Numbered from the stretch's first letter, positions 1-6,521 are shown. The stretch: 64,000 bases of DNA from Desulfuromonas sp. AOP6 (GCF_009731355.2 NZ_AP022810.1:372001-436000), one strand, 5' to 3'. Translations and numbers: made by a program. Notes: a model not told the origin generated them from the letters alone.

Positions 1-17
1 TGAGCGCTTGGTTAGGT
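1..17 (-). other. attC site A (partial, cut by window edge)
   Basis: Only one end is present. The core GTTAGGT at 11-17 is R'' in array orientation. Its complement ACCTAAC recurs at 280-286, the start of the same cassette, as expected for an inserted circle. Confidence 0.8.
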
Positions 18-22
18 AGCGA

Positions 23-271
23 TCAGTTCCAAAAAGGCCACCAGGGTAGTATTGCTTGCCGCCTTATTTTGACAATATCATTTGCCTGAAATGGAACTGT
101 GCCTTCGCCATTAGGGTGTGACTTCAAACCGGTAATATACCTGCCGCCTCGAACAACTACTCCACGATAAGTTCCACCAGTAGCCGTTTTTACATCGACC
201 CAGTGAATATCCATTTTCATTTCAGGACCGAGTTTGGCGCGTAAATGTTCAGGTAATTCGATCTTGTTCAT
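23..271 (-). CDS. Cassette-encoded hypothetical protein (82 aa)
   Basis: I do not recognise this protein. It is the last complete cassette gene visible in the array. The ATG lies 8 bp inside the cassette core, with only AAAGA as a possible ribosome site. The 82 residues are mixed and mostly polar, with a glycine-rich stretch (TGGTYRGVVVRGGRYITGL) and a tryptophan-rich end (PWWPFWN). The alternating hydrophobic pattern suggests a small beta-rich fold, but that is inference. There are no membrane segments. The stop lies just before the R'' core at 11-17. No function can be assigned. Confidence 0.7.
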   Translation of the reverse strand: MNKIELPEHLRAKLGPEMKMDIHWVDVKTATGGTYRGVVVRGGRYITGLKSHPNGEGTVPFQANDIVKIRRQAILPWWPFWN

Positions 272-279
272 TCTTTGCT

Positions 280-382
280 ACCTAACGGTTGAATTTAAGC
301 GGCAGGTTTGAGACCCACGCAGACCACTGAATTTTTCGAGAACCACTGCTGTCGAACTGTCCGCTTGAAATTTTGGTTAGCA
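280..382 (-). other. attC site B
   Basis: Core ACCTAAC is at 280-286 and core GTTAGCA at 376-382, 103 bp overall. Inner arms include TTAAGCGG near 295 and CCGCTT near 361. The GTTAGCA variant matches the TGCTAAC at 608-614 that starts the same cassette. Confidence 0.9.
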
Positions 383-390
383 GGCCGCCT

Positions 391-591
391 TTAAATGCGA
401 GTGAAAAGCAAGGCCATTGCAATGGAAAAACAAACTGATGCAACAATCGCCAGTATTTTGTCTTTGTTATCTAGCCTTTTTTGCATTTCTGTTGATTTAA
501 TTCCGCCCCATAAGGATGGTTTTGCCCTAATGACAATTACAAAAAGACATATGAAGGCGACCACCATGAAGGTGAACTCAACTTTTTGCAT
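391..591 (-). CDS. Cassette-encoded small membrane protein (66 aa)
   Basis: I do not recognise this protein. It has two hydrophobic segments: residues about 5-22 (FTFMVVAFICLFVIVI) and about 46-64 (ILAIVASVCFSIAMALLF). A charged loop lies between them, which fits a two-span inner-membrane hairpin. The ATG at 591 lies 16 bp from the core at 608-614. An upstream AGGA is too far away to be a good ribosome site, and an out-of-frame ATG with a 21-codon frame lies in between. Like several genes in this array it codes for a small membrane protein. Confidence 0.62.
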   Translation of the reverse strand: MQKVEFTFMVVAFICLFVIVIRAKPSLWGGIKSTEMQKRLDNKDKILAIVASVCFSIAMALLFTRI

Positions 592-607
592 TTGCTTTTC
601 ATTTTCC

Positions 608-714
608 TGCTAACGGTTTGAGATAAGCGGCGACAACGTTCCGGTTCGGCCTAGTAGAGACCTTTTCGAGAACAACCGCGCTACTTTTCGTCCGCCTTCA
701 TTTCGTGGTTAGGT
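608..714 (-). other. attC site C
   Basis: Core TGCTAAC is at 608-614 and GTTAGGT at 708-714, 107 bp in all. Inner arms GATAAGCGGCG and CGTCCGCC can pair. GTTAGGT matches ACCTAAC at 1187-1193, the start of the same cassette. Confidence 0.9.
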
Positions 715-1170
715 GGTTTGTTCAAGTTCGTCGTAAATATCTACACACCAAGTAACTTCATCGCTGAACCACCCGCCGAAAAACCAGTTTTGACCAAGGG
801 CCTGGTCTATATTCATGTCTGTGCCGTCAGACCATTTAGTGTGAGTTCTAGCGCCAGCCTTCCGCGCTTTTTGAATGGATTCGGTTGAAAGCAGTAAACC
901 ATATTGGGTCCCTATGGCAATTGCCATAATTGTCCCTGTTTTGTGATGAATGAGTGCTGGTGTTCCGTAGATTAGGCAACGAAAATCCGTTGGTAAACTC
1001 TTTCCAATTTCGTCCCAAATCCGCATCACGATGTCAGGGTGTGCACCCTGCCGCACATATGGGTTTTCAGCAGTATCGGGTGATTCGTATACGGGTGCCG
1101 CTTTTCGTTTTCCACGTGCAAGATATTTGAGAACAAGATCATTATTTTTGTTTGAATTTATGTTCTTCAT
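709..1170 (-). CDS. Cassette-encoded hypothetical protein (153 aa)
   Basis: I do not recognise this soluble protein, the largest in the array. I chose the ATG at 1170, 16 bp inside the cassette. A GTG at 1188 gives six more residues but lies inside the attC core. The first 35 residues are lysine- and asparagine-rich. The middle holds a hydrophobic strand-like stretch (IYGTPALIHHKTGTIMAIAIGTQYGLLL), followed by a tryptophan-rich, acidic C terminus. The TAA stop is formed by the R'' core of attC C, so gene and recombination site overlap by 6 bp. No function is assigned. Confidence 0.7.
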   Translation of the reverse strand: MKNINSNKNNDLVLKYLARGKRKAAPVYESPDTAENPYVRQGAHPDIVMRIWDEIGKSLPTDFRCLIYGTPALIHHKTGTIMAIAIGTQYGLLLSTESIQKARKAGARTHTKWSDGTDMNIDQALGQNWFFGGWFSDEVTWCVDIYDELEQTT

Positions 1171-1186
1171 TTTATCTATTTTTGCC

Positions 1187-1289
1187 ACCTAACGGTAGTG
1201 ATAAGCGGCGGCGACGAAGCCTGCGAGAACCACGGAACTTTTATGAGAAGCACCGCGGTTTAACCGTCCGCTTGATTTGATTGTTAGGC
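1187..1289 (-). other. attC site D
   Basis: Core ACCTAAC is at 1187-1193 and GTTAGGC at 1283-1289, 103 bp. Inner arms are GATAAGCGGCGGCGACG and CCGTCCGCTT. GTTAGGC matches GCCTAAC at 1590-1596, the start of the same cassette. Confidence 0.92.
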
Positions 1290-1583
1290 GTTGTATTTAT
1301 TTTGGTAATATTTTTCGACTTCAGCACATGCCTTAAAAAAACTTTTTGAAACGTCCCAGTCACTCACACCCTGAAGAACACCAATTCCTGAATTTGAGAT
1401 GCGTGGGAGTTCCCCTGAAATTGCCATCTCTCTTATTCCATTTAAATATTGAATTATCTTTTTACAATGTTCGGCAAGCAGATCATTTTTTGTTTTTTGA
1501 GCGGCCAGAATTTCTTTTTCAGCTTCCAAAATCGCAACATCTATTATGGAGACAAATTCTGACGTTATCTTTTCTATGTTCAT
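1284..1583 (-). CDS. Cassette-encoded hypothetical helical protein (99 aa)
   Basis: I do not recognise this protein. Residues about 1-55 are charged and heptad-like, which suggests a helical hairpin or short coiled coil. A loop follows (SGELPRISNSGIGVLQG), then an aromatic helix at the end (FFKACAEVEKYYQNKY). There is no signal peptide and no membrane span. The ATG at 1583 is 6 bp from the core and has no ribosome-binding sequence. The TAA stop lies inside the attC D core, as in two other cassettes here. Confidence 0.68.
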   Translation of the reverse strand: MNIEKITSEFVSIIDVAILEAEKEILAAQKTKNDLLAEHCKKIIQYLNGIREMAISGELPRISNSGIGVLQGVSDWDVSKSFFKACAEVEKYYQNKYNA

Positions 1584-1589
1584 TTAAAC

Positions 1590-1708
1590 GCCTAACGGTT
1601 CATGATAACCGGCGGCGACGCGAAGTTTCGGCCACCACCGCAATTTTAGATTTTGCTTTTTCGTTTAGCACAGACGTATTTTCCGTCCGGTTGATTAAGT
1701 TGTTAGGT
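1590..1708 (-). other. attC site E
   Basis: Core GCCTAAC is at 1590-1596 and GTTAGGT at 1702-1708, 119 bp, the longest in the array. Its inner arms are GATAACCGGCGGCGACG and CCGTCCGG, a variant of the AAGCGG/CCGCTT pair seen in the others. GTTAGGT matches ACCTAAC at 2033-2039. Confidence 0.9.
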
Positions 1709-2003
1709 TCGTACGCAGAATGTAAATAATAAGCGTAATCGGAAATAAGATCGTAATGAAAATGGATGAAAACGCTATGAATTTAACTTGTTGTCTGATT
1801 TTCCAAATGCATGGATCACTCTGTAAAAATGATCTGTTCTTCTTACGGAAAAAGTAGATAAATTTTTCTGGTTCCTGCTGAAATTCGAAAGCGGCCGGAA
1901 TGTCTTTTTTGGCAACTTCGGGATATTTATTTCTAAATTTATAGAACAACCGATGGCTTTGGATGAAAAGTGCTATCCAATGCAAAAGAATTAAGACAAA
2001 CAT
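1695..2003 (-). CDS. Cassette-encoded membrane protein (102 aa)
   Basis: I do not recognise this protein. The frame is open back to 2120, but that stretch lies in attC F, so I start at the ATG at 2003, which has AGGA four bases upstream. Residues 1-16 (MFVLILLHWIALFIQS) and about 78-98 (FIAFSSIFITILFPITLII) are membrane spans. Between them is a basic, aromatic loop. The frame runs through the R'' core of attC E and stops 7 bp beyond it, so its last residues come from recombination-site sequence. Confidence 0.62.
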   Translation of the reverse strand: MFVLILLHWIALFIQSHRLFYKFRNKYPEVAKKDIPAAFEFQQEPEKFIYFFRKKNRSFLQSDPCIWKIRQQVKFIAFSSIFITILFPITLIIYILRTNLTT

Positions 2004-2032
2004 TGATCCTATAAGGTTATTCAATTCTTTAA

Positions 2033-2147
2033 ACCTAACGGTCGTGATAAGCGGTGGCGACGCGAACTTGCGTGACCTGACGCTATTTGATTTTGCTTTT
2101 CGGGAAGCACCCAGCCCCATTCCATCCGCTTGATTATATTGTTAGGC
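2033..2147 (-). other. attC site F
   Basis: Core ACCTAAC is at 2033-2039 and GTTAGGC at 2141-2147, 115 bp. Inner arms are GATAAGCGGTGGCGACG and CCATCCGCTT. GTTAGGC matches GCCTAAC at 2423-2429. Confidence 0.92.
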
Positions 2148-2412
2148 CATGGATTGGAACCAGAAGAAATAGTAAGATTAATGTCGCCGCAATTGTAACT
2201 ATTGTTTTGTAATATATATTCGGAGAATATACGAGCATGACATAGGTCATGCCCCACGAAATAATTAATTTTATTATGGTGTTTAACATAAATACCGATG
2301 GAACTTCTAAAAATACCTTTTCAATGTACGTAAGGATTAAAAAGTTCACTATTAGCAGAATACACATGTAGACCTTGATTAAACATATAACTTTTCGCGA
2401 TATTTTTATCAT
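2134..2412 (-). CDS. Cassette-encoded membrane protein (92 aa)
   Basis: I do not recognise this protein. Hydropathy by eye gives three spans: about residues 8-28 (VICLIKVYMCILLIVNFLIL), 42-60 (MLNTIIKLIISWGMTYVMLV) and 68-86 (TIVTIAATLILLFLLV). The N terminus is basic. The ATG at 2412 is 10 bp from the core at 2423-2429 with no ribosome site. The frame reads through the R'' core of attC F and ends 7 bp past it. Confidence 0.62.
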   Translation of the reverse strand: MIKISRKVICLIKVYMCILLIVNFLILTYIEKVFLEVPSVFMLNTIIKLIISWGMTYVMLVYSPNIYYKTIVTIAATLILLFLLVPIHGLTI

Positions 2413-2422
2413 TATTATATTG

Positions 2423-2526
2423 GCCTAACGGTAAAGATAAGCGGCGGCGATGTAACCTGCGAGTACCACAGAACTTTTATCGAGAAGCACCGCTGTTTGC
2501 CCGTCCGCTTGATTTCTTGGTTGTAT
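2423..2526 (-). other. attC site G (degenerate outer core)
   Basis: Core GCCTAAC is at 2423-2429. The other core reads GTTGTAT at 2520-2526 instead of GTTAGGY, 104 bp overall. Inner arms AAGATAAGCGGCGGCGA and CCGTCCGCTT are intact. The odd core is matched by ATACAAC at 2697-2703, so it belongs to the cassette and is not random decay. Confidence 0.88.
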
Positions 2527-2702
2527 TGCCGTTTCTTCCTGCCAGGATCAATTCAGCAGACCCTTGGTTGATTTGCCCTTAATGCCTTTTTCCCTATTTA
2601 TATTTCAATTGAGCTGATCGTTTTCGAAGGCGCCATACATTTTCGGGAAGCTGCTCAGATCGATTTACCTAAATTGCCTCTATTTCAATTCAAGCAATAC
2701 AA
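2430..2702 (-). other. ORF-less gene cassette
   Basis: About 170 bp between attC G and attC H holds no ORF worth calling. The only minus-strand ATG I followed gives 11 codons. The stretch is AT-rich. The element still has the full architecture of a cassette: core TTGTAT at its start and a matching ATACAAC in its own attC. It may carry a small RNA or a promoter, or may be the remains of a lost gene. I see no clear promoter or terminator in it. Confidence 0.7.
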
Positions 2703-2803
2703 CGGATAAGGGTAACCGGCTGCGACGTGCCGGGACAATTTAGTAGAGGCCTATTCGGGAAGCACCCCTGTATATTCAGTCCGTGTTCACCCTGGGGTTA
2801 GCC
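2697..2803 (-). other. attC site H
   Basis: Core ATACAAC is at 2697-2703 and GTTAGCC at 2797-2803, 107 bp. Its inner sequence (GGTAACCGGCTGCGACG) differs from the AAGCGG form of its neighbours. GTTAGCC matches GGCTAAC at 3181-3187, the junction with attI. Confidence 0.88.
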
Positions 2804-3172
2804 GTCTTTTGTACTTGGAAATTTGTAACCTATTTTCGTAAATGAGAGTTTGTAGCTCAAAGGATGGGTAGGCTTTAGTACCAGGCCGCAAGAGGTACAG
2901 TTGTTCCCACGGGTACCAATCGAACCACCCCAATCAGCGCCACACTTCGGGCATGGTGCCCCTTGGTACCAGCGATGAACCCTATAGATTATTACGATAA
3001 ATACAATAAAGGACAATATGTCCGAAAAAAGGCCAAAATTGAAGATTTTTGAAATTGGCCAAGCAACTAATAGCTGATATGGGATGAATAGAAAAATTGA
3101 TGCAATCAGAATTTTCTGCCTGCGCCATATTTCGGCTTTGCCTAATTCAATGTTTTTATCTGATTGATTCAT
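2798..3172 (-). CDS. First-position cassette: membrane-anchored zinc-ribbon protein (124 aa)
   Basis: The family is not recognised. It is the cassette next to attI and so probably the latest insertion and the best expressed. Residues about 18-40 and 45-65 are two membrane spans. A cytosolic tail follows with two CxxC knuckles: CPKC at about residue 74 and CTSC at about 92, 14 residues apart, a small zinc ribbon. The final 25 residues are basic and aromatic. The ATG is 8 bp from the junction core. The TAA stop is provided by the attC H core. Confidence 0.7.
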   Translation of the reverse strand: MNQSDKNIELGKAEIWRRQKILIASIFLFIPYQLLVAWPISKIFNFGLFSDILSFIVFIVIIYRVHRWYQGAPCPKCGADWGGSIGTRGNNCTSCGLVLKPTHPLSYKLSFTKIGYKFPSTKDG

Positions 3173-3180
3173 GTTTTGGC

Positions 3181-3240
3181 GGCTAACAGGGATTAGGCGG
3201 TAACCGGTATATCGGATATGCCGGTTACCGGAATATTGCT
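3181..3240 (-). other. attI-like primary recombination site
   Basis: GGCTAAC at 3181-3187 (GTTAGCC in array orientation) is the junction between the platform and the first cassette. Next to it lies a near-perfect inverted repeat with 13-bp arms at 3198-3210 and 3218-3230 and a 7-nt loop. The only non-Watson-Crick position is one G/T. The position between the integrase start and the first cassette is that of attI. The exact integrase-binding boxes cannot be defined from one sequence. Confidence 0.65.
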
Positions 3241-3299
3241 TGAAATTTCCAGTAAATCCAGTATGTTGAAAATTAGAAAAAATTCATTGTAAATTTCAA
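3240..3299. promoter_or_regulatory. Candidate divergent promoters for integrase and cassettes
   Basis: On plus, TTGAAA (3240-3245), 16 bp, TATGTT (3262-3267) could drive the integrase. On minus, TTGAAA (3299-3294), 18 bp, TAATTT (3275-3270) could serve as the cassette promoter Pc. Both are weak and AT-rich by composition. An inverted repeat TGTTGAAA/TTTCAACA spans 3264-3301. I see no SOS-type LexA palindrome. Confidence 0.3.
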
Positions 3300-3313
3300 C
3301 ATCTGGAGGGGGT

Positions 3314-4627
3314 ATGTCTAAATCTATTGGGGGTGGTGCGTCTGAATCTCAATTCTGGCGAAACTATCAAAATATTTTGGTTCAGAAACAGGTCAATCCG
3401 CAGCATTTTCAGTGGTATGTCAAATGGTGTCAGCAGTTTACCAAATTTATTGGCGCATTGCCATTAATGGATTGCCAACCCGCACATGTCTCGGTTTTTC
3501 TCGATAACCTGAAGTCAAACAGGGATATCGAGGAGTGGCAGTATAGTCAGGCTCGTACGGCTTTGTGGTACCTGTTCCGTGATTATCTGAAGATTTCCTG
3601 GGCTGCAGATGGCCAGAGGAGTCGAGCGGTACCTCAATATCCTTCAAGACCTCCGGCTCTTTCCGAAGCCCATCAGGCAACGCTGAAGAAGCTGCGCAGC
3701 ACTCTGGTCGGCCGTCAGTATGCCAAACGCACGGTAGGTGCCTACCTGGATTGGGCGACGAGGTTTCTGGGCTACTATCCCCATCGAAAAATTGCCGATC
3801 TGGATGCCGCTGCCGTCAGGGCTTACCTGTCCGATCTGGCTGAGACGCACAACGTGGCGGTCAATACGCAGAAGCAGGCTCTCAATGCTCTGGTCTTTCT
3901 TTTTCAGGAATCGGAAAAAATTCCCTTGGGGGATTTTTCCGACTTTGCCAGAGCCAGAAAGCCCATCAAGGTGCCGGTGGTGCTCTCACGCGATGAGGTT
4001 TCGGCTTTATTGCGAGAGCTGCCCTCCCCGTTGTCTTTGATGGCCAACTTGCTCTATGGGGGTGGAATGCGTCTCATGGAGGTGATCCGCTTGCGCATCA
4101 AGGATGTGGATTTTGCGCTGGGCCAGATTGTGGTGCGCGATGGCAAGGGGCGCAAGGATCGCATCACCATGCTGCCTGAAATCTGTCTTGATCCCCTTAA
4201 GCAGCAGATTGCCGAGGCTCGCCTGATTCATGCTCAGGATCTGGACAAGAACTACGGGGAGGTTTGGCTGCCCTCGGCCCTGATAAAAAAATATCCCGGT
4301 GCCGCCCGGGACTGGCGCTGGCAGTACGTCTTTCCGGCATCGCGGATGAGCGTCGACCCCGAGAGCGGCAAGGTGAGGCGTCATCATTTTGATGAGTCGG
4401 CGGTGCAGCGCGCGGTCCGTGAGGCTGCCCGCCAGGTCGGCCTGAGCAAGACGGTGACGCCCCACACCTTGCGCCATTCCTTTGCGACCCATTTGCTTGA
4501 GTCGGGTTATGATATCCGTACGGTACAGGAGCTTTTAGGCCACGCGGATGTCGCGACGACCATGATCTATACCCATGTGCTGAGCCGGCCGGGTATCGGG
4601 GTGCGCAGCCCTTTGGACGCGGTATGA
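3314..4627 (+). CDS. intI: Integron integrase IntI with extra N-terminal domain (437 aa)
   Basis: This is a site-specific tyrosine recombinase that inserts and excises cassettes at attI and attC. The catalytic residues are visible: R253 ([13 protein letters not shown]), H384 and R387 (HTLRHSF), H410 (LLGHADV) and the nucleophile Y419 (MIYTHV). The GVRSPLD ending and the inserted patch at about residues 314-345 ([19 protein letters not shown]) mark it as an IntI rather than an XerC/D. Residues about 115-205 are the usual core-binding domain. Residues 1-110 are extra compared with the usual 320-340 aa and look like a second helical DNA-binding domain. GGAGGGGG stands just before the ATG. The gene looks intact. 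Confidence 0.95.
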   Translation: MSKSIGGGASESQFWRNYQNILVQKQVNPQHFQWYVKWCQQFTKFIGALPLMDCQPAHVSVFLDNLKSNRDIEEWQYSQARTALWYLFRDYLKISWAADGQRSRAVPQYPSRPPALSEAHQATLKKLRSTLVGRQYAKRTVGAYLDWATRFLGYYPHRKIADLDAAAVRAYLSDLAETHNVAVNTQKQALNALVFLFQESEKIPLGDFSDFARARKPIKVPVVLSRDEVSALLRELPSPLSLMANLLYGGGMRLMEVIRLRIKDVDFALGQIVVRDGKGRKDRITMLPEICLDPLKQQIAEARLIHAQDLDKNYGEVWLPSALIKKYPGAARDWRWQYVFPASRMSVDPESGKVRRHHFDESAVQRAVREAARQVGLSKTVTPHTLRHSFATHLLESGYDIRTVQELLGHADVATTMIYTHVLSRPGIGVRSPLDAV

Positions 4628-4682
4628 AGCTGCTGTTTGCGACGCTTTGATGGCGAGGCCGAATCGCCGGCAAAATCCCTTT

Positions 4683-4711
4683 TTGCCAACGGCCGCGCCC
4701 TCTGGTATATT
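4683..4711 (+). promoter_or_regulatory. Sigma-70 promoter for GNAT-peptidase pair
   Basis: TTGCCA (4683-4688), 17 bp, TATATT (4706-4711), about 35 bp before the ATG at 4746. The spacing is ideal. There is no clear terminator after the integrase. Confidence 0.6.
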
Positions 4712-4745
4712 TTCTGCCTACTTCCATTTTTTCCAGAGGTTTCCC

Positions 4746-5258
4746 ATGGCTGCCGATGCTGACCAGCAAGACGACGACCTGCGTATCCGCGAGATAACCA
4801 TCGATGATTTTCCGGTGGTCTTTCATATTGGGGAAGAGTTGTTTACCTCTGATTACTCGCCCAGCATGTATCGCACCTGGGACGAGTACGAAATCACCAC
4901 CCTTTACAATTCGGACAGCGAGCTGTGCCTGGTGGCGGAATACCGGGGATTGATTCTGGGCTTTGCCCTGGGCACCACGGTGGCGAAGAGCAATTCGGCC
5001 TGGAAATACGGCTACCTGGTATGGCTGGGGGTGAAGCCGGGCATCCAGAAGGGCGGCGTAGGTTCGGCGCTATTCAAGGAGATCAAGCGGCGCATGCGCG
5101 AGCAGGGGGTGCGCATGATTATTATCGATACTGACGCCGATAACGTGGCGGGTATCCGCTTTTTTGAGAAGCAGGGTTTTGGTAATCCTCAGCAGCATGT
5201 CTACATGACCCTCAACCTTTCACGCAAGAGCAAGCGCAAGAGGATCAAACCTATATGA
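4746..5258 (+). CDS. GNAT-family N-acetyltransferase (170 aa)
   Basis: This is a predicted acetyl-CoA-dependent acyltransferase. The GNAT core is clear: a beta4 strand at about residues 85-95 (KYGYLVWLGVKPG), the pyrophosphate loop Q/R-x-x-G-x-G/A as QKGGVGSALFKEI at about 99-111, and the C-terminal strand-helix DTDADNVAGIRFFEKQGF. I start at the ATG at 4746, preceded by AGAGG, because the upstream 33 codons cover the promoter. The stop overlaps the next start as ATGA, so the two are translationally coupled. The substrate is unknown. It could be a protein or amino acid, and the coupled peptidase suggests an N-acyl compound. Confidence 0.88.
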   Translation: MAADADQQDDDLRIREITIDDFPVVFHIGEELFTSDYSPSMYRTWDEYEITTLYNSDSELCLVAEYRGLILGFALGTTVAKSNSAWKYGYLVWLGVKPGIQKGGVGSALFKEIKRRMREQGVRMIIIDTDADNVAGIRFFEKQGFGNPQQHVYMTLNLSRKSKRKRIKPI

Positions 5259-6385
5259 GTGATCGCCTGGAGCGCGTATGGCACGCCATCAACCCGGCCC
5301 GTCTGCGCACGACGTTGATGGAGATGCTGGAGATCTATTCGCCGGCGGGCAAGGAGGAGGATGTTCAGCTCTACCTGGAAGAGTTTCTGCAGCGGGCGGG
5401 ATTTGCCGTGGAGCGGCAGGAGGTGGAGGAGGACCGCTTCAACTTGCGGGTGACGATGGGGAGCGCGCCGCCGCGCCTCTACCTGGTCGGTCATGTCGAT
5501 ACGGTGCCGGCCTGGGATCTGGAAGAGTTCGAGCCGGTGGAAGAGTGGGGTGTGGTGCGTGGCCTCGGTAGCGCCGACATGAAAGGGGGCTGCGCCGCCA
5601 TGGTGGAGACCTTTTTGGCCCTGGCCTCCCTGCCGGAGACGGAGCGGCCGCCGGTAGGGCTGCTGCTGGTGGTGGGCGAGGAGGAGAACGGCGACGGCAG
5701 CGCGACTTTTTTGCAGACCGAGACGCCGCCCTGGGTGGTGATCGGCGAGCCGACCTCGCTGGCGCCCTGCTTCAGCCATTACGGTTACCTGGAGGCGGGG
5801 CTGGTTACGCGTGGCCGCCGTATCCATTCCTCACTGCCCGAGCTGGGCCACAACGCCATCGAGTCGATGCTGCGGGTGCTCCTGCACCTGGGGCGCCATC
5901 CTCTGTTCAGTCGCGAGACGCCGGAGCTGGTCTATTCCATCCGCGAGCTCAGTTCGGCGCGGGCCGGTTTCGTCGTGCCCGACCGCTGCGAGGCCTGGAT
6001 CGACATCCACCTGCCGCCCGAGGTTGATCCGGCCGCCGTGCGGCAGGAGATGGAGACACAGGTCGAGGAAGCCACGGGCTTCGTGGACAGTCTTGAGATC
6101 GAGATGACCTTCACCTTCGATTCCCGCGGCTACCGCCTGGCCGTCGACAACTGGCTGTCCGGGGTGCTGGAGGACGTCTATCCGCGCCTGAATCTGCCCC
6201 TGCAGCATGACGCCTTCCGCTCCCATTCGGACGGCAACCTCTTTTTCGAGGCCGGCGTGAAGCCCCTCATTCTCGGCCCTGGTTCCCTGGAAACGGCCCA
6301 CACGCCCGATGAACAGACGACCCTGGGACAGGTCGAGGACGCCGCCCGTATCTACGCCGCCCTCTGTCTGGCGGCGGAGTCATAG
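5255..6385 (+). CDS. M20-family zinc peptidase/deacylase (ArgE/DapE-like, 376 aa)
   Basis: This is a dinuclear zinc hydrolase of the M20 family (acetylornithine deacetylase / succinyl-diaminopimelate desuccinylase type). Visible motifs are GHVDTVP, GLGSADMKGG (bridging Asp), the general-base pair GEEENGDG, VIGEPT, the lid domain around RRIHSSLPELGHNAIESM, and the late ligand region HSDGNLF with TAHTPDEQ. The length is typical. It overlaps the acetyltransferase by 4 bp, so one enzyme may add and the other remove an acyl group, or both may act on one amino acid. I give no symbol because family members differ in substrate. Confidence 0.88.
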   Translation: MSDRLERVWHAINPARLRTTLMEMLEIYSPAGKEEDVQLYLEEFLQRAGFAVERQEVEEDRFNLRVTMGSAPPRLYLVGHVDTVPAWDLEEFEPVEEWGVVRGLGSADMKGGCAAMVETFLALASLPETERPPVGLLLVVGEEENGDGSATFLQTETPPWVVIGEPTSLAPCFSHYGYLEAGLVTRGRRIHSSLPELGHNAIESMLRVLLHLGRHPLFSRETPELVYSIRELSSARAGFVVPDRCEAWIDIHLPPEVDPAAVRQEMETQVEEATGFVDSLEIEMTFTFDSRGYRLAVDNWLSGVLEDVYPRLNLPLQHDAFRSHSDGNLFFEAGVKPLILGPGSLETAHTPDEQTTLGQVEDAARIYAALCLAAES

Positions 6386-6428
6386 AGCCTGCAGCAGACA
6401 AGGGCATGAGGGGACGGTAGCGAACCCC

Positions 6429-6457
6429 TTGCATTAGAATCATTTTTTTCTTATGCT
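6429..6457 (+). promoter_or_regulatory. Promoter for TPR gene
   Basis: TTGCAT (6429-6434), 17 bp, TATGCT (6452-6457), 65 bp before the next ATG. Confidence 0.5.
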
Positions 6458-6521
6458 CGTACAATCCGGCGATGAAGCCGGGATAAATGGCAGTTTCCCT
6501 AAATGAATAAGAGGTGAGTGT

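Larger units (their letters stand above)
1..4627 (-). mobile_element. Chromosomal integron: cassette array plus integrase
   Basis: The integrase gene (3314-4627, plus) faces away from an array that reads on the minus strand from an attI-like junction at about 3187 to the window edge at 1. Eight cassettes are separated by sites that carry RYYYAAC/GTTRRRY cores and related inner arms. Most keep recognisable AAGCGG and CCGCTT arm words. Seven cassettes hold one small gene each and one has none. Cassette DNA is AT-rich next to the GC-rich chromosome. The array continues beyond the left edge, so its size is unknown. This layout is that of a sedentary chromosomal integron. No transposon ends are visible, so movement of the whole platform is not supported. 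Confidence 0.93.

Noticed and set aside
2021-2257. 78-codon minus-strand ORF across attC F
   Set aside because: It runs through the recombination site and out of frame with the cassette gene at 2134-2412, which has the clear membrane-protein pattern.
2430-2702. A short hidden gene in the ORF-less cassette
   Set aside because: The minus-strand ATG I followed gives 11 codons before a stop, and I see no ribosome site in either direction.
1-4627. Prophage or transposon at the left end
   Set aside because: The recombinase has integron-specific motifs, the intervening repeats are attC sites, and there are no phage structural genes, transposase or terminal repeats.
4197-4826. Minus-strand ORF at the end of the integrase gene as a further cassette or antitoxin
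   Set aside because: It overlaps the catalytic part of IntI and the promoter at 4683, there is no attC on that side, and its composition is arginine- and proline-rich shadow sequence.
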